Shown here one piece after another: positions 18,280-30,096 of a stretch of 64,000 bases of DNA. Positions within the stretch are counted from its first letter, which is position 1; every line of letters begins with the position of its first letter. The notes beneath the pieces were generated by a model, which saw only the letters and a list, made by a program, of their open reading frames with translations, did not search any database and was not told where the DNA came from. The stretch lies in NCBI RefSeq assembly GCF_042242105.1, contig NC_092034.1, positions 17,538,644 to 17,602,643 on the forward strand, given 5' to 3'. Source of the DNA: Pempheris klunzingeri. Taxonomy: Eukaryota; Chordata; Actinopteri; Acropomatiformes; Pempheridae. A program made the position numbers and the translations under genes.

Positions 18280-21200
18280 ATGGGGACCAGGTAAGACAGT
18301 CGTCCCGGTGGTTCGGGTGTGTGTCAGAGAAAGAACAGGAGACTAACTGAACTTGTGGTGAGAACAGGGAGCCAGCTGTAGATGAGTTATCAGTAGTTCA
18401 GAACACACGGTCACTTCTTCTGGAAAGACCTGCTGACAGAGATGTGCTCAACTTTGGTCATGCTGCGTTCATTGACCTTCAAATGGACATTTTCCGACAG
18501 AAATCTGTTGTCTTAATCTACTTTGGCGTGGATGATGGTTAAACCAACACATGGAAGAGAAACTTTGTATCCTCTGTTTGGAGGAAAAGAATCTCCCCGA
18601 TGTACTTTTTTCCGTTTTACCACCTGTACCTGAACTCAGCATCCCGATGACTGTACATCTAATGTGAGGAGGAGGATGGAGGAGAGGCAGAGAGAGGAGA
18701 TGGAGGCGATATATATAGGTTTGGTGAAGGTGAACTGCTAAAGACAGACATCCTGAAATCACAGGGGCTTTAAAGGATAGTTCAACAATTCAGCAGTAGT
18801 ATGAGTGGAATCAGACCAGACTGCAGGTTTGAAAACTCTGATATACTGTGTGTAAATATCCTGCACTTCAGCTTTAAAGTTGATCAAATGTGATTAAATA
18901 TGAAGCAAACACAGACATCCTAAAACAGCCAAGGTTATTTTTGATCAAATTACAAAGTTGAAATGATCCACCATCTGCAGCGATTTCCCAGTCGACAAAA
19001 GCAGCAAATGAGAGTTGAGCCTTCATGAATTTGGCTAAATGTTTGGTGTCTCATCATAAAAAACAGGGTCAAGCCATCGATGGATAGATCTGTTAGATCT
19101 ATTCAAAAAATGTAATACAGGAACTGCATGAGATCATCAGCAGTTACATGACAAACCAGATGGATGGTTTCTTTTGTAGACATCAAAACTGTCCCCACCC
19201 CACCAGGGGAAACTATACCCTGGGCCGTGTTTACATTCCCTGCAACTACCCAGCATGCCTTCTGGTCTATCAGACCACATTCCCCTGCTTCTCCTGCCAA
19301 CATACACCCAGGTGACCAAACGGGTCAAAGCTCTCAGAAAAACAGTCGAACAGATGAAGCCACAGGAGCTCTACAGGACTGTGTGTTCAGAGGTGCTGCC
19401 ACCCAGGAGAGCCGCAGCAGTCCTCACCAGTCAAGAAGACTTTGTGAAACAGTGACATCACACATCAGCCAATATGCTGATGATGTGGTTATCACCAAGA
19501 CAATAAAATACTCTGCTGAGATGATGGAAGGAGTTTTCCTGTGATGAGATGTTGTTTCCCCCTGTAGGATAAAGGCCTGACAGGAAGGGGTCCACATGTC
19601 CTGTGCTAAGGAAGTAAAGGACTTTTTTTGTTGATAGTCAGGATGTGTATTTTGTTCTTGGGCTCTGTTATCTTTCCTCAGAGTGTAGAAGGCAGCACAT
19701 TCCTGCACAGGGACATGCTAAATGTTCTCAAATGTGCAGCGGTGTGCATAAACTTGGCAAAGCTGACTCGGCCCAAATGTTCTCGATGACAGCTTTGTCT
19801 CTCTTCACTCTATTCTACATGAATGAATATGTCTTGTGCTGTTGTTGCCAAACGTGGACAGGGCTGATTAATCCCAGTACTTTACCAAATACTTACAGAC
19901 AGATACACATTACTGGCACTCACTGGCCACATTTCCTGGAATACGCTTTCACTTTAACTTCCTGTTTAGCTGAGCTGCTTGTAATGGAACCACTGACGTT
20001 CACAGAGAGCCGTCACAAGTGTGAGAAGAGGATTTCATTGAGGTGGTGCTGGCAGACTGGAGTCTTTTGTCTCAGTACTCTACTCCGCACACTTCACTCT
20101 GACAGGGTCATCGGCGCTGCTTCTTAGTGACATATTTACGGTACTGAGACTGCTCTTGTCACGGCTTTAAATGATATTTCTTTAGATATTTAGTTTGCTG
20201 TAATCCCACTGCTGGTGTTCCAGGATCCTAGTGCCAGTGGTGGAAGAAGTATTCAGATTCTTTACTTCAGTATTAATACAGAAATGTACAGAATATAAAA
20301 ATGCTGCATTCCAAGGGAAGTAAAAGTATTATCAAGGTGCCAAAGTCATTATCCAACTAAGATTCTAACTAAGATAAATATGAGGATGTAATAGAGTAGT
20401 TGAAATGACTAGAAAGGTGCTGTACAAACACAGAGCATTTACCATGTTATTTAATGAAGATATCTAGTTATTTATTAGTTATTAGAAAACTTAAATATTC
20501 TGTCAGTTGCATCTGCATGGATGAAAACACCAGCAAGATGGTGGTGATAATCTGGTCTTCATCTTCACATTAAAACATCTGGTAAACTAAACGGCTGTCA
20601 TGCAGAGAAGGGGCCCCTATGTGTCTTCTATTATTACATAGGATAGTATTTAAGTACAAAGATCACCAGGATCAGTTCTCTGGAACTCCAGCACACATTT
20701 AGCTGCAGCTCGTGACCTTCCTGTCCCATAGTTCATTGCGCTGCCAGCCATCACAGCTACTTTCTAACTGCTCCCTTTTTGTTTACACCAAACTCGAGGA
20801 TCGGTTTACTCCTGCAGTGTGTGTGTGTTTGTAAAAGACAGGAAATATGACGTGATTATACAGATTGGTGCGTATCGGCCTATAATCACATCCACACTTC
20901 CTACACTCCCAGTTTGCTGTCGTCTACCCTTGTTGCCTTGTTCCCTCTGAAACACAGGAAACACTACACAGTCAAATGTTTGTCCTAGTAATCATGTGAC
21001 CAGCACGTTCAGATGAAGGCCTCAGGTCATCAGCATGAGTGAAGGGTTGGTAGTTTTTAGTGTAGGCTGTCGAGATGGCAATGTTAGTAGTGCTGATCAA
21101 ATCGATATTGACTCAGGGCCATGTCTTTCTTTCTTTCAGCATCTGTAGGGTAAAAAGAAAAAGTTTTGTGGAAAGTTTGGTTCCAGCCTGACCAATTGTT

Positions 21201-24200
21201 GATTTTTTTGGCTGGAACAAATATCAGTAATGGAGAGTTAAAAATCAGTTGACATAGAAAATATTCTCACGTTGAATTCCTATAATGCAGTCAGACTCAC
21301 GGTGGAAAGTTTTACAAAAACAAAAAAATCAGAATGGAAGCAGCAGTCTTTTTCTTCCCCACTGCAGCCCTGCACCTACATTACCCACAATGCAACATGA
21401 CTGAGCAGAGGGTTACAGAGGTCTGGTGGGCTCACTTCTTTCTTACTCTCTGCATCCTGCATCCCACTCGAGGACATTTATCAGACAGCTCCCTCTGGAG
21501 ACACTCTGTACTTTATGCCTGGCCCAGACCCAGACCGGTAGCGCTGACATTCATAGTGACCACTTGCATCGTGGTAGGAAACCTATGGAATGAGGTACAA
21601 CATCTGTTAGATGCCAATTTCCACCTTAAAACACACTTTGATGTGTAGAATCCCCTTCAACATTTTTTCAACATGAGCACCCAATGTAGACATGTTTGCA
21701 AAGGATAACTTCAGTGTGGTTCTTAAAGAACTGTCATAAAGAACTGTACAGGGGGTAAAGAATAAACTCTCTGTGGGACAAACCCTGTAATGGAGACACC
21801 AATTACAGCAAACTTCTCTTTGACTTTTGTTACTGACTTTAATTGTTACGTGCTGTATTTGTAGGTGCAATACCACCAATACTCTTCTCATACTTCTTTA
21901 ATTCTCCTTCTGTCTCAGCACATCCTGATTTAAGACATTAAAATATGTATTTCTCTCAGCTCCTGAGATAACAGTAAGACCCCAAAGAGACCTTGACTGG
22001 CTTCTAAATGAGCCTGCACACTGTCAGAAACTCAGATCAGGAGGAACAGGTCACAATTAAGTCATCTCCACACAAGAAAATCATTTACTTCTGATTAGAA
22101 AAAGAACATTATGAGCAGCAAAGTCTTCCCCTGGGGGGCTCAGTGACGTAACGTGAACACAGACAGGCCCAGTTAACATATGGCAAAGGTCTTTAATGCA
22201 GCTAAGGACTGCTCAGAGTAGGCTGCTGTGAGATCTGAAGATGGGATTCTGCGGTTGTGTGCAGCAGGATATTTCTCAGTGCGTCTGCATGAGAAGCTGC
22301 AGGCGCTGCTTGGATTGGTTGAATGTTGCCCAGGGATACTAACCTGATGCCAGGTTACTGGTACTGTATGAAGGCATTAATGTTCACATACATGCCTCCT
22401 GTTAACGACACATGCTCTCTTTCTCTATAGAGTCTTTAAGAAGTCCAGCCCCAACTGCAAGGTAGGATATGTTGGTGTGAGCAGGGGTTCATGTCACTGT
22501 TTCTTCCTTTCTCTAACATCTCCTGTCTCTTTCTTTCCACAGCTCACAGTTTATCTGGGGAAGCGTGACTTTGTTGATCACTTAGACCACGTAGATCCAG
22601 TAGGTGAGTCTAAACACACGGGCAGAGTCAGATCAGACTTGAGCTCAGAGACCATCTTTAGAAATACTTATTACACAAACGATAAAGATTCAAAGTCCTT
22701 GAATCCTTGAGTCACAGTCACAGTCACAGTCAAATCCAGGCCCAGACTGGCTATTTAGCGCAACATGGGTCACTACACAGTCCAGCTGGCCTCCAGTCAG
22801 GTGCTGAATCCCACACAGGCTGGGTCTTTATGGGATCTGGTGTCCTGGTTCAAACCTCAACGCTCTAGTAATCGAGGGAGTCTGACACACATTCAGGGTC
22901 CCTCTTTAAAAAATCTGAAACCTCAAAGGTTTCATGATTTAGAGTTTATATTAAGAGCTGTAACATTCCAACACACTGGGGAGCACTAGATTATGGGATG
23001 CTGAGGGCAGATAACCTAAAACCTAAAATAAGACCTTGTATGATGTGTTTGGTTGAAGAGTGTGACCTCTGAATTGGGGTGCAAGTATTACACACATTTC
23101 AGGAAATGTGTCATTTTCTCCAAACTGTGTGTGTGTGTGTGTCGTCTAGATGGAGTTCTCCTTGTAGATCCAGATTATCTGAAAGGTCGGAAAGGTAAGA
23201 AAACTTAAAGATAGACACAAAGTAAGAAGACAAAGAAGCCTGATTTGCTGACTGAATGAGTAACCGTCCGTGTCTTCGTCTGTCCTCAGTGTTTGTGACT
23301 CTGACCTGTGCGTTTCGTTATGGTCGGGAGGACCTGGACGTCCTGGGCCTTTCCTTCCGGAAGGATCTACACGTGAGCACAGTCCAGGCGTTCCCTGCTC
23401 TGCTGGAGGGAAAGAAGCCTCTGAGCCACCTGCAGGAGAGGCTGCTGAAGAAGCTGGGTCAGCACGCGTTCCCCTTCAGCTTCACTGTAAGACTGCTTCC
23501 CCCTGAAACTACCACCGCCCAGCATACCCAGCCCCCCCATCTCACAGGAATGTCATTAACTCCTCTGTAAGATGATGTTAGCCACTTAAGCTGTGTTCAT
23601 ACTAAACGCCTTGCATTACTTGGGCAAATAGAGCTGCTGGAGTGTTTTTTGTAGTAATATATAGCACCTCTAAAACAGAGATTACAAAGTAGTTTGACGG
23701 ACAAACTGAAGACTCGGGGACCAATGTAACCTCAGAGAGCTGAACAATGAAGCCAAACAGGAGCAAGGATTAACATTAGAAGAATATAAATAGAAATTAA
23801 TAGAAATTAACGAATAAGAGCAATAATAAAAACAATAGAAAAACAATAGAAAAAAGTTAGAAAACAATAAGTGAATAAGAGAATGCATGTGGGCTGTTTG
23901 CTATAAATATACACACATATATAGTGTATGGTATGCTCTGTAAGACGATGCACATCGAGCCAACTTTTAGATTTCCCCTTGCTTGTGTTTGGATGTGTCA
24001 GATCCCCCAGAACCTGCCTTGCTCAGTGACCCTCCAGCCAGGCCCAGAGGAGACTGGGAAGGCGTGCGGGGTGGACTTTGAGCTCCAAGCGTTCTGTGCC
24101 AAGACTGTGGAGGAGAGGATCCACCAAAGGTTCAACACAGCTAGACACCCAAGACTTACAACCAAACCAGTTCTCCTAGAGAGACAACGCCGTGTGCTTC

Positions 24201-26359
24201 TCTGCACTGGAGACACCGAGCAGCTTCTGCTTTTGCAGAAATATATAATGACATGATATAATAATAATTCTTTGAAGCTTATATTTTGTACCAGTTTGCC
24301 CTGAAGGCCTACTGAAGGCTTGTGGAGGGTGTAGACATACAGTACCAGTACATCTTCTCATTCAGTGGTTTGTCTTGATTTCTTCTTATTTTCTACATTG
24401 TTCATATTGAACATCAGAACTATGAAGGAACACATGTCGCTCTTGGCGTTCTCTCAGTCAGCTTCATGAGGTCACCTGGATGGTTTTCAGTTAACACATG
24501 TGCCTTGTCAAGAGTTTGTCAAGAATTTCTTGCCTTTTGAATGTCTTGCCTTTTGTTCAGTTGGTTTGTGCAGAGGTGATAAAACATTTTTTTATTGTTT
24601 GGTTTATAACACTTTTTGTTTACAACATAATTCCATGTGTTCCTTCATAGTTTTGATGTCTTTAATATTGATCTACAATGTAGAAAATGGTAAGAATAAA
24701 GAAAAACCACTGACTGGTTCTATATTACCCCATAATGAGCATGTATGAACCTCCTGTGTATGCAGGAACTCTGTGCATCTGGTAATAAGGAAGGTTCAGT
24801 ATGCCCCAGAGAAACCAGGTCCACAGCCAATGGTGGAGACCAGTCGCAGCTTCCTGATGTCCGGTAGATCTCTGCACCTCGAGGCCTCACTGGATAAGGA
24901 GGTAACACACACACTTCCATGATGTGTTTGACTGGAGTGGACTTGATGACTGGAGTGTATGCTAAGTGTCTGCCTCTCTGTAGCTGTACTATCACGGGGA
25001 ACCCATCGGTGTTAATGTGCAGGTCACCAACAACTCCACTAAGACTGTCAAGAGTGTGAAGATATCTGGTAATGCCACCTGCCCCCAACACACTCACATT
25101 CTGACTGAAATAAAAACATGTAGGACAACAATTAGAAGGAAGACAGATGAAGTAAGCACTAAGAGGATCCTTGTCTCCTTTCAGTTCGTCAGTATGCTGA
25201 CATGTGTCTGTTCTCCACGGCTCAGTACAAGTGTTCAGTCGCTCAGGTTGAAACAGAGTGAGTTCTTCTGTACTGTTGTCCTCCTTTTCCTGCATGCCTA
25301 ATTCCATTGCCAATTTCCTTGAAACTGTGTTTTTAGGCGAGGGAACCATGTAGATATATCATGAGAAGATGTCTAGCCATGGATTTTTGATGCAGATCCA
25401 GACATCAGTGTTTTAGAACTTAAGATAATGGTCATGTTCTCTTTACAACCAGCATTGATTAGGCCAATTGTCAACTGCATATCAATGCAGATGATATAGT
25501 TTTGTATGCAAATGCAGGCACTAGTAAACAGTGATTTAAGAACCATCGACATATCTTACCAACCTCCTGAAGTATCAAAAAGGATTAAATCCCATGTGTG
25601 CAGTCAAGAATGAACTTTCAAATCTCATTGCAAGCACTCAGTGTGTAGCAACAGAGAGAACTGATGGATCAATCTTAATCTGTCTCCTTTACGCCCACCT
25701 CCAGTCACCAGGTTTCTCCCAGCTCCACCTCCTGCCAGATCTACACTCTGACCCCCATACTGGGTCCCAACAGGGAAAAGAGAGGCCTGGCCCTGGACGG
25801 ACAGCTAAAGCACGAAGACACCAATCTGGCCTCCAGCACTATGTACTCACAGATATATGCAAACATCTGCCAGAAAAGGCTTTTTTAAGCAAATAAGCAC
25901 ACACGTGCATGGATATGTATACTGACAAGCCTCTTGTCATACCTGCGTCCTGTGTGTGTTGCAGAATAAAAGAAGGGACCAACAAGGACATGATTGGCAT
26001 CTTGGTTTCCTACAGGGTCAAAGTTAAACTGGTGGTGTGTCGTGGAGGGTAGGTGAACACAGCTGAGTGAATGTGCATGTGTGTCCGAGACTGTGTGGGT
26101 GAAATATGTTCTGTTCCTGAGTTTCTTTCTTAGATGGTGTTTCACTAAGTAAGATGTGGATAGAGAAACACTAGTTTTATTTGTAGGTTTCTGTGATTGA
26201 TTTGCAAGATGGTGACAATGGTGATAAATACATTCTGTTTTCTTGACACTGATAAACAATTGTGTGTGTGTGTGTGTAGGGATGTAGCAGTGGAACTTCC
26301 TTTTGTCCTGATGCATCCCAAACCCACAGACCAGCCTAGCTCCCAACCACACTCAGGTA

Positions 26360-26412
<53 letters not shown>

Positions 26413-27321
26413 TGAGTGTAATGTCATTACTTAACTGGTTCTTGTTTGTAGTTGCTGCAGAGGTTGACGTTCCTGTGGATGGAAACCTGATAGAGTTTGC
26501 CACGAAGTAAGTGTGTGAATGGAGAGAGATGATGTTAAACCATTTCTTCATCGTATTTCTCACCCTGTGTGTGTGGTTTGAGTCCTCTGATCGTATGTAG
26601 CAACATAATCAAACGACACATAGCGAACACAGAGAGCTGCTAGGGGAACCAGGTGATGCTATTTTAGGATCCATGGTTACATATTTTCTACAGTTTAACA
26701 CAAAGTTAGATCTACTAGAAATGGCTTTTTTAGAAATCCATCTAGTTAACATGTATAGGTTAGGAGTTCATGGTCCAGCCACTGATTGGAAGTTGGTCAC
26801 AAAGAAGCTGAAACCTATTGCCTAAAAGGTTAACTTTGGTTTTAAACCTGGACCCAAATTTTTTTAATACATATTTTGGATTCAAAATGACAGGTAGGTA
26901 CAAAACGTTTTGGAACTGGTCCAATGGAAACTAGAAACAGGCTGAGATCAGGCTACAATGGCTCTAATGCACCTCATCAAAGTACTTCCACTAAAAGTGC
27001 TTGTTTTAGTCTCTGTAGGGATCCTTCCCTTACTGCTGTCACACAATTAGAATAACACTCTACAAGCTCTTTTAGTGGACCTACTGTGATCAGGTGCAGT
27101 TGTCCCAAAGGATCACGTTGCAGCCCGTTTGGTGGCTGCTGGCTGAGGTGATCTACTGGACCAGTTCCAACACTTTTACTACCTTTTGAAGCCATGTAGA
27201 TGATACCATTCTCTCTCCTTTCAGCACTTCCTCTCAGGTTGACTTTGTCTTTGAAGACTTCGCTCGGCTGCAGTTAACAGGGATACAGGAAGATAAGGAT
27301 GACAACCAACCCTTCTGTTAG
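18280..27321 (+). CDS. arrb2: beta-arrestin 2, 14 coding exons, 405 amino acids
   Basis: Cytosolic adaptor that binds phosphorylated GPCRs, ends G-protein coupling and recruits clathrin/AP-2 (known family role). Exons: 18280-18290, 22431-22461, 22543-22603, 23150-23194, 23290-23486, 24002-24129, 24766-24901, 24984-25068, 25185-25257, 25705-25842, 25965-26048, 26280-26356, 26452-26506, 27225-27321; total 1218 bases, in frame, stop TAG. The protein starts [13 protein letters not shown]. The N-domain has [12 protein letters not shown] and [20 protein letters not shown]. The phosphate-sensing VIRKVQ is at about residue 165, and the lariat-loop [14 protein letters not shown] near 285-300 carries the polar-core aspartates. 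Residues such as KKSSPNC, DYLKGRK and FSTAQYKC favour ARRB2 over ARRB1 and the visual arrestins. The tail has a clathrin box LIEF and [12 protein letters not shown]. The donor after exon 6 (AG|gttcaa) is weak. Confidence 0.95.
19240..19520 (+). pseudogene. non-LTR retrotransposon fragment in arrb2 intron 1
   Basis: The plus strand reads [21 protein letters not shown], the end of an APE-type endonuclease domain (SDH..LLL), followed by a spacer-like stretch. From about 19460 it reads [14 protein letters not shown], which looks like the RT catalytic YADD motif joined out of context. This is a heavily rearranged remnant; the family is not determined but it is not the L2 type seen elsewhere in the window. 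Confidence 0.55.
20402..20446 (+). repeat. SINE 3'-end fragment
   Basis: The stretch 'gaaatgactagaaaggtgct' through 'catttaccat' matches the 3' part of the SINE copy at 63314-63584. Confidence 0.6.
25465..25535 (+). pseudogene. possible RT motif fragment in arrb2 intron 9
   Basis: A short frame reads [14 protein letters not shown], resembling the ADD catalytic box of a non-LTR reverse transcriptase. Too little remains for family assignment, and a chance match is possible. Confidence 0.3.
26361..26409. repeat. (CA)n microsatellite just after arrb2 exon 12
   Basis: The CA run begins within about six bases of the exon 12 donor (G|gtagga). Confidence 0.95.
27011..27100. repeat. dispersed repeat copy A in the last arrb2 intron
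   Basis: The sequence 'ctctgtagggatccttccct' ... 'gctcttttagtggacctact' recurs in the same orientation at 31065-31172. This copy lacks a roughly 21-base segment found in the other. Unnamed dispersed repeat. Confidence 0.75.
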
Positions 27322-28560
27322 CTCCTCCGAAGCATACTCTCATGGTTCCACTCCCCAACGTGTCTCTTATTAACAAGCTAAGAAAGGTGCTGGTTGTATG
27401 TTCGTGTGGAAACAGAAGCGATGGCCAGTGAATCAGGCAGCTAGACTGGAACTTAAGCTGGAGTTTAGCCAAGTGAGCTGATAGTAGGATGTTTGTGGTG
27501 GAAGTGATGCTGCTTGACTCTCAGTTTTCATTCTGCTGACATCAGTATTATGCATACTACTACAAATTATATGTTTATATTGATGAAAGGTCTTCAGGTC
27601 TCAGTAAAACTGTTAGCAGCAATAACAGAGGAACCGCTGTAGACAGGAATGATCTTATTTTTGTAGTTACTTTTTTTGCTAAATGATATTTTTCCTTCTC
27701 TTGGGGTTGATGGAACACACACCAGTGGGTTGAACTAACAGTGAACAAATTCCCCATCATACATGCTGATGAATCATTTCTTTGAGTTGTTTGGATGGCC
27801 AGAGTGCACCTATAAGAAATAAATCATTATTTAGTGGCAGCACTACATAGCTAGTGTGTTATCTCAGGTCCAAAGTGGACTTCATATGCAGTATACAGTC
27901 TAAAATGACTTACATTTTTACATTTTGAAGAGTGGTGTTACTGTACACTGTGAAAATAAATTGGTGGCAGAGGATCAACTAAGTGATACAATCAATACTG
28001 GTGTGACCAATGATACGTGTTGGCATTTTACAGTGTAAAAAGCAAAGTCAAATGTAACATTTCCTGACTTTTCCATGACCCTTGAATGTCACATGACATG
28101 CAGGAAACACTCCTAAGATTGGGGACTCATACCTGCACCACCTGATGTCATTAAGAAGTTAGAGGTTAGGTGACATATTTCAGGTGTTGTGTGCATGTTG
28201 GAACATAACCCAAAAATATTGGCTTGGTGAATTAACATGACACATTTTTTTCATAATGATGCATAAAATTCCCTGATTCTCCATGACTTGCCCACTAATG
28301 TATGAAATTCTGTTCCTGTCTGAAGTAGACTTTTCCTGAACCCTGGGCACCGTGGAACACAATAATGAAATGACTTCAAGGTTGCATTTAATTGCTTGTT
28401 ACTTAATGGCCACTATATAAACCAGCAGTGACATGTCTGTATGTCTGTCCAGCCTGAGATTTATACACTTCTTAGAATATTACAAGGTGATATGAAGACT
28501 TGACAGCAGAAGAAAACATATTACAAGGTGATCTATGTTATTTTAATCAATAAAATGTAC
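27322..28560 (+). other. probable arrb2 3' UTR and downstream sequence
   Basis: Follows the arrb2 stop. Candidate polyadenylation signals AATAAA occur near 27819, 27954 and 28550; which is used cannot be told. No other gene is recognised. Confidence 0.5.
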
Positions 28561-30043
28561 AAATAATCATCAAACGTTGTAAATCAAATGTTTTTTTGTG
28601 GCTCGAAACAGGAGGGCGACGGCTTTCACAGGCTTCTTGTTTCCACCTGTCAAAATGGAGGGTGATGGAAAACATGACCAAGGCTTTTGGAGCTGTGGAA
28701 CAGCTGCACGGTGCATCGCTGAGCAAAGTATCGCAAATGAAGTGCAGCCTTTAGAGCACACAGGACACATAAAACAATGTTTTGAGTGGGAACCGTTTTA
28801 AGAATCGAACTGAGGTTTAGAAGACCCAGGAGACTTCAGAAGATGTGGGCATCCAACATGCCTTCACTCACTGCCCACTAAACATGAAGTCAGACCCCGT
28901 CCTCTGAGTAAAATTAGGCTTCTTCACTCAGCCCTGATCCAAGACGGTCACACAGGGTGTCAGGGTCCAGCATTTCCTGGAATATTAGTCACTCAGCAGC
29001 TCATAAAAATCATTACAGGAAGAATGTAAGAGGAGGCCACCAGATACATGACAGCTAAACATGAGAATAAAACTGGCCTGGTCTCCCTCCTGATCAGACA
29101 GATCTCCAGCAGACCTGACTCAGATCAGGCCAACCACAACTGTTTATCTCATACGGGGCGGGTTTGAATAAATACCATACACGGTTGAGGGATTTTCATG
29201 AACAACCAAGTTGGCTGCCTGTGATTTAGAGCGTTCTGCTGAATCTGCCGTCATGTCGGTATTAAACACTGGACAGTAGAATCTCTCTAAAAGAATCTGC
29301 ACTGAACGCTTTTGTTGATGAGAAATATGTGTTAGATGTACTTCTGACAGGAGTGGCTGTAGGTCTGTCCCATTGGACAGAGGCTGGACTAAAACGTGTG
29401 TCACTGTAATATATCTCTAGCCCTGTCTGGGTCCACACTGACATCGCTGCCTTGTCTCCAAGTTTTTCTTTAATTCGAGCAAAGTAATGAATAAACAGAA
29501 GGAGGCAAACAGAATGCAGCAGGCCCTTTTCTGGCCACCTGTCAGCGGTGTGCCTGAGGGCAAAGCAGAACTCATTCGCTTGTGCCACGTCATGTCATTC
29601 AGCATTGCTGTCACTGATAATATTCCGAACAGCCGAGGTTCTACCAGTGGAGTAAACGGCTCCTCTGCTTCTGTTGCGTTGGATTTCTCCTTGTATAGTC
29701 GTCAGAGAGACGGAGCCGACAAGTGCTGATTGAGCTGAAACATTTAGCATCACCGCAGTTGTATTCGAGTATCTTAACAGCTGCTCTGCTCAGAAATAGG
29801 AAAAATGGGCCAAATAACAAAAAATATCCAGAAATGCAACACGTTGCTTACTAGAGAAAATCAGAGTTGTTGTATTGAACCAGAAACAGTGTTTGTAATA
29901 ACAGTAATGAGGATCTATGGTAAGATTTTAAGGCTGTTGGTGGAGGTGGAGGTGGAGGTGGAGGATGAGGGCGGATTGAGTCCCGTCAGGCATCAGTGAG
30001 ACGCTGCTGTGAGCCCAGCGACCACTGTTTCACCTCTGTGCTC
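28561..30043. other. intergenic DNA between arrb2 and med11, including the presumed med11 3' UTR
   Basis: No confident gene. Open frames of up to 108 codons on both strands near 29144-29729 show no recognisable motif, no splice context and no repeat homology that I can name. A GGA/GGT-rich short repeat lies near 29938-29965. Confidence 0.5.
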
Positions 30044-30054
30044 TCATGTCGTCG

Positions 30055-30096
<42 letters not shown>

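Larger units (their letters stand above)
18291..22430. other. arrb2 intron 1 (4.1 kb)
   Basis: Large first intron after an 11-base coding piece. It contains LINE fragments near 19240-19510 and a SINE fragment near 20402-20445. No other gene is recognised; the long open frames at 19645-20127 and 21334-21648 have no recognisable protein features. Confidence 0.7.

Noticed and set aside
19645..20127. 160-codon plus-strand open frame in arrb2 intron 1
   Set aside because: No known domain, not flanked by phase-compatible splice sites of arrb2, no codon pattern distinguishing it from neighbouring intron.
29144..29729. Open frames of 65-108 codons between arrb2 and med11
   Set aside because: No recognisable domain, no consistent splice partners; overlapping frames on both strands are equally long.
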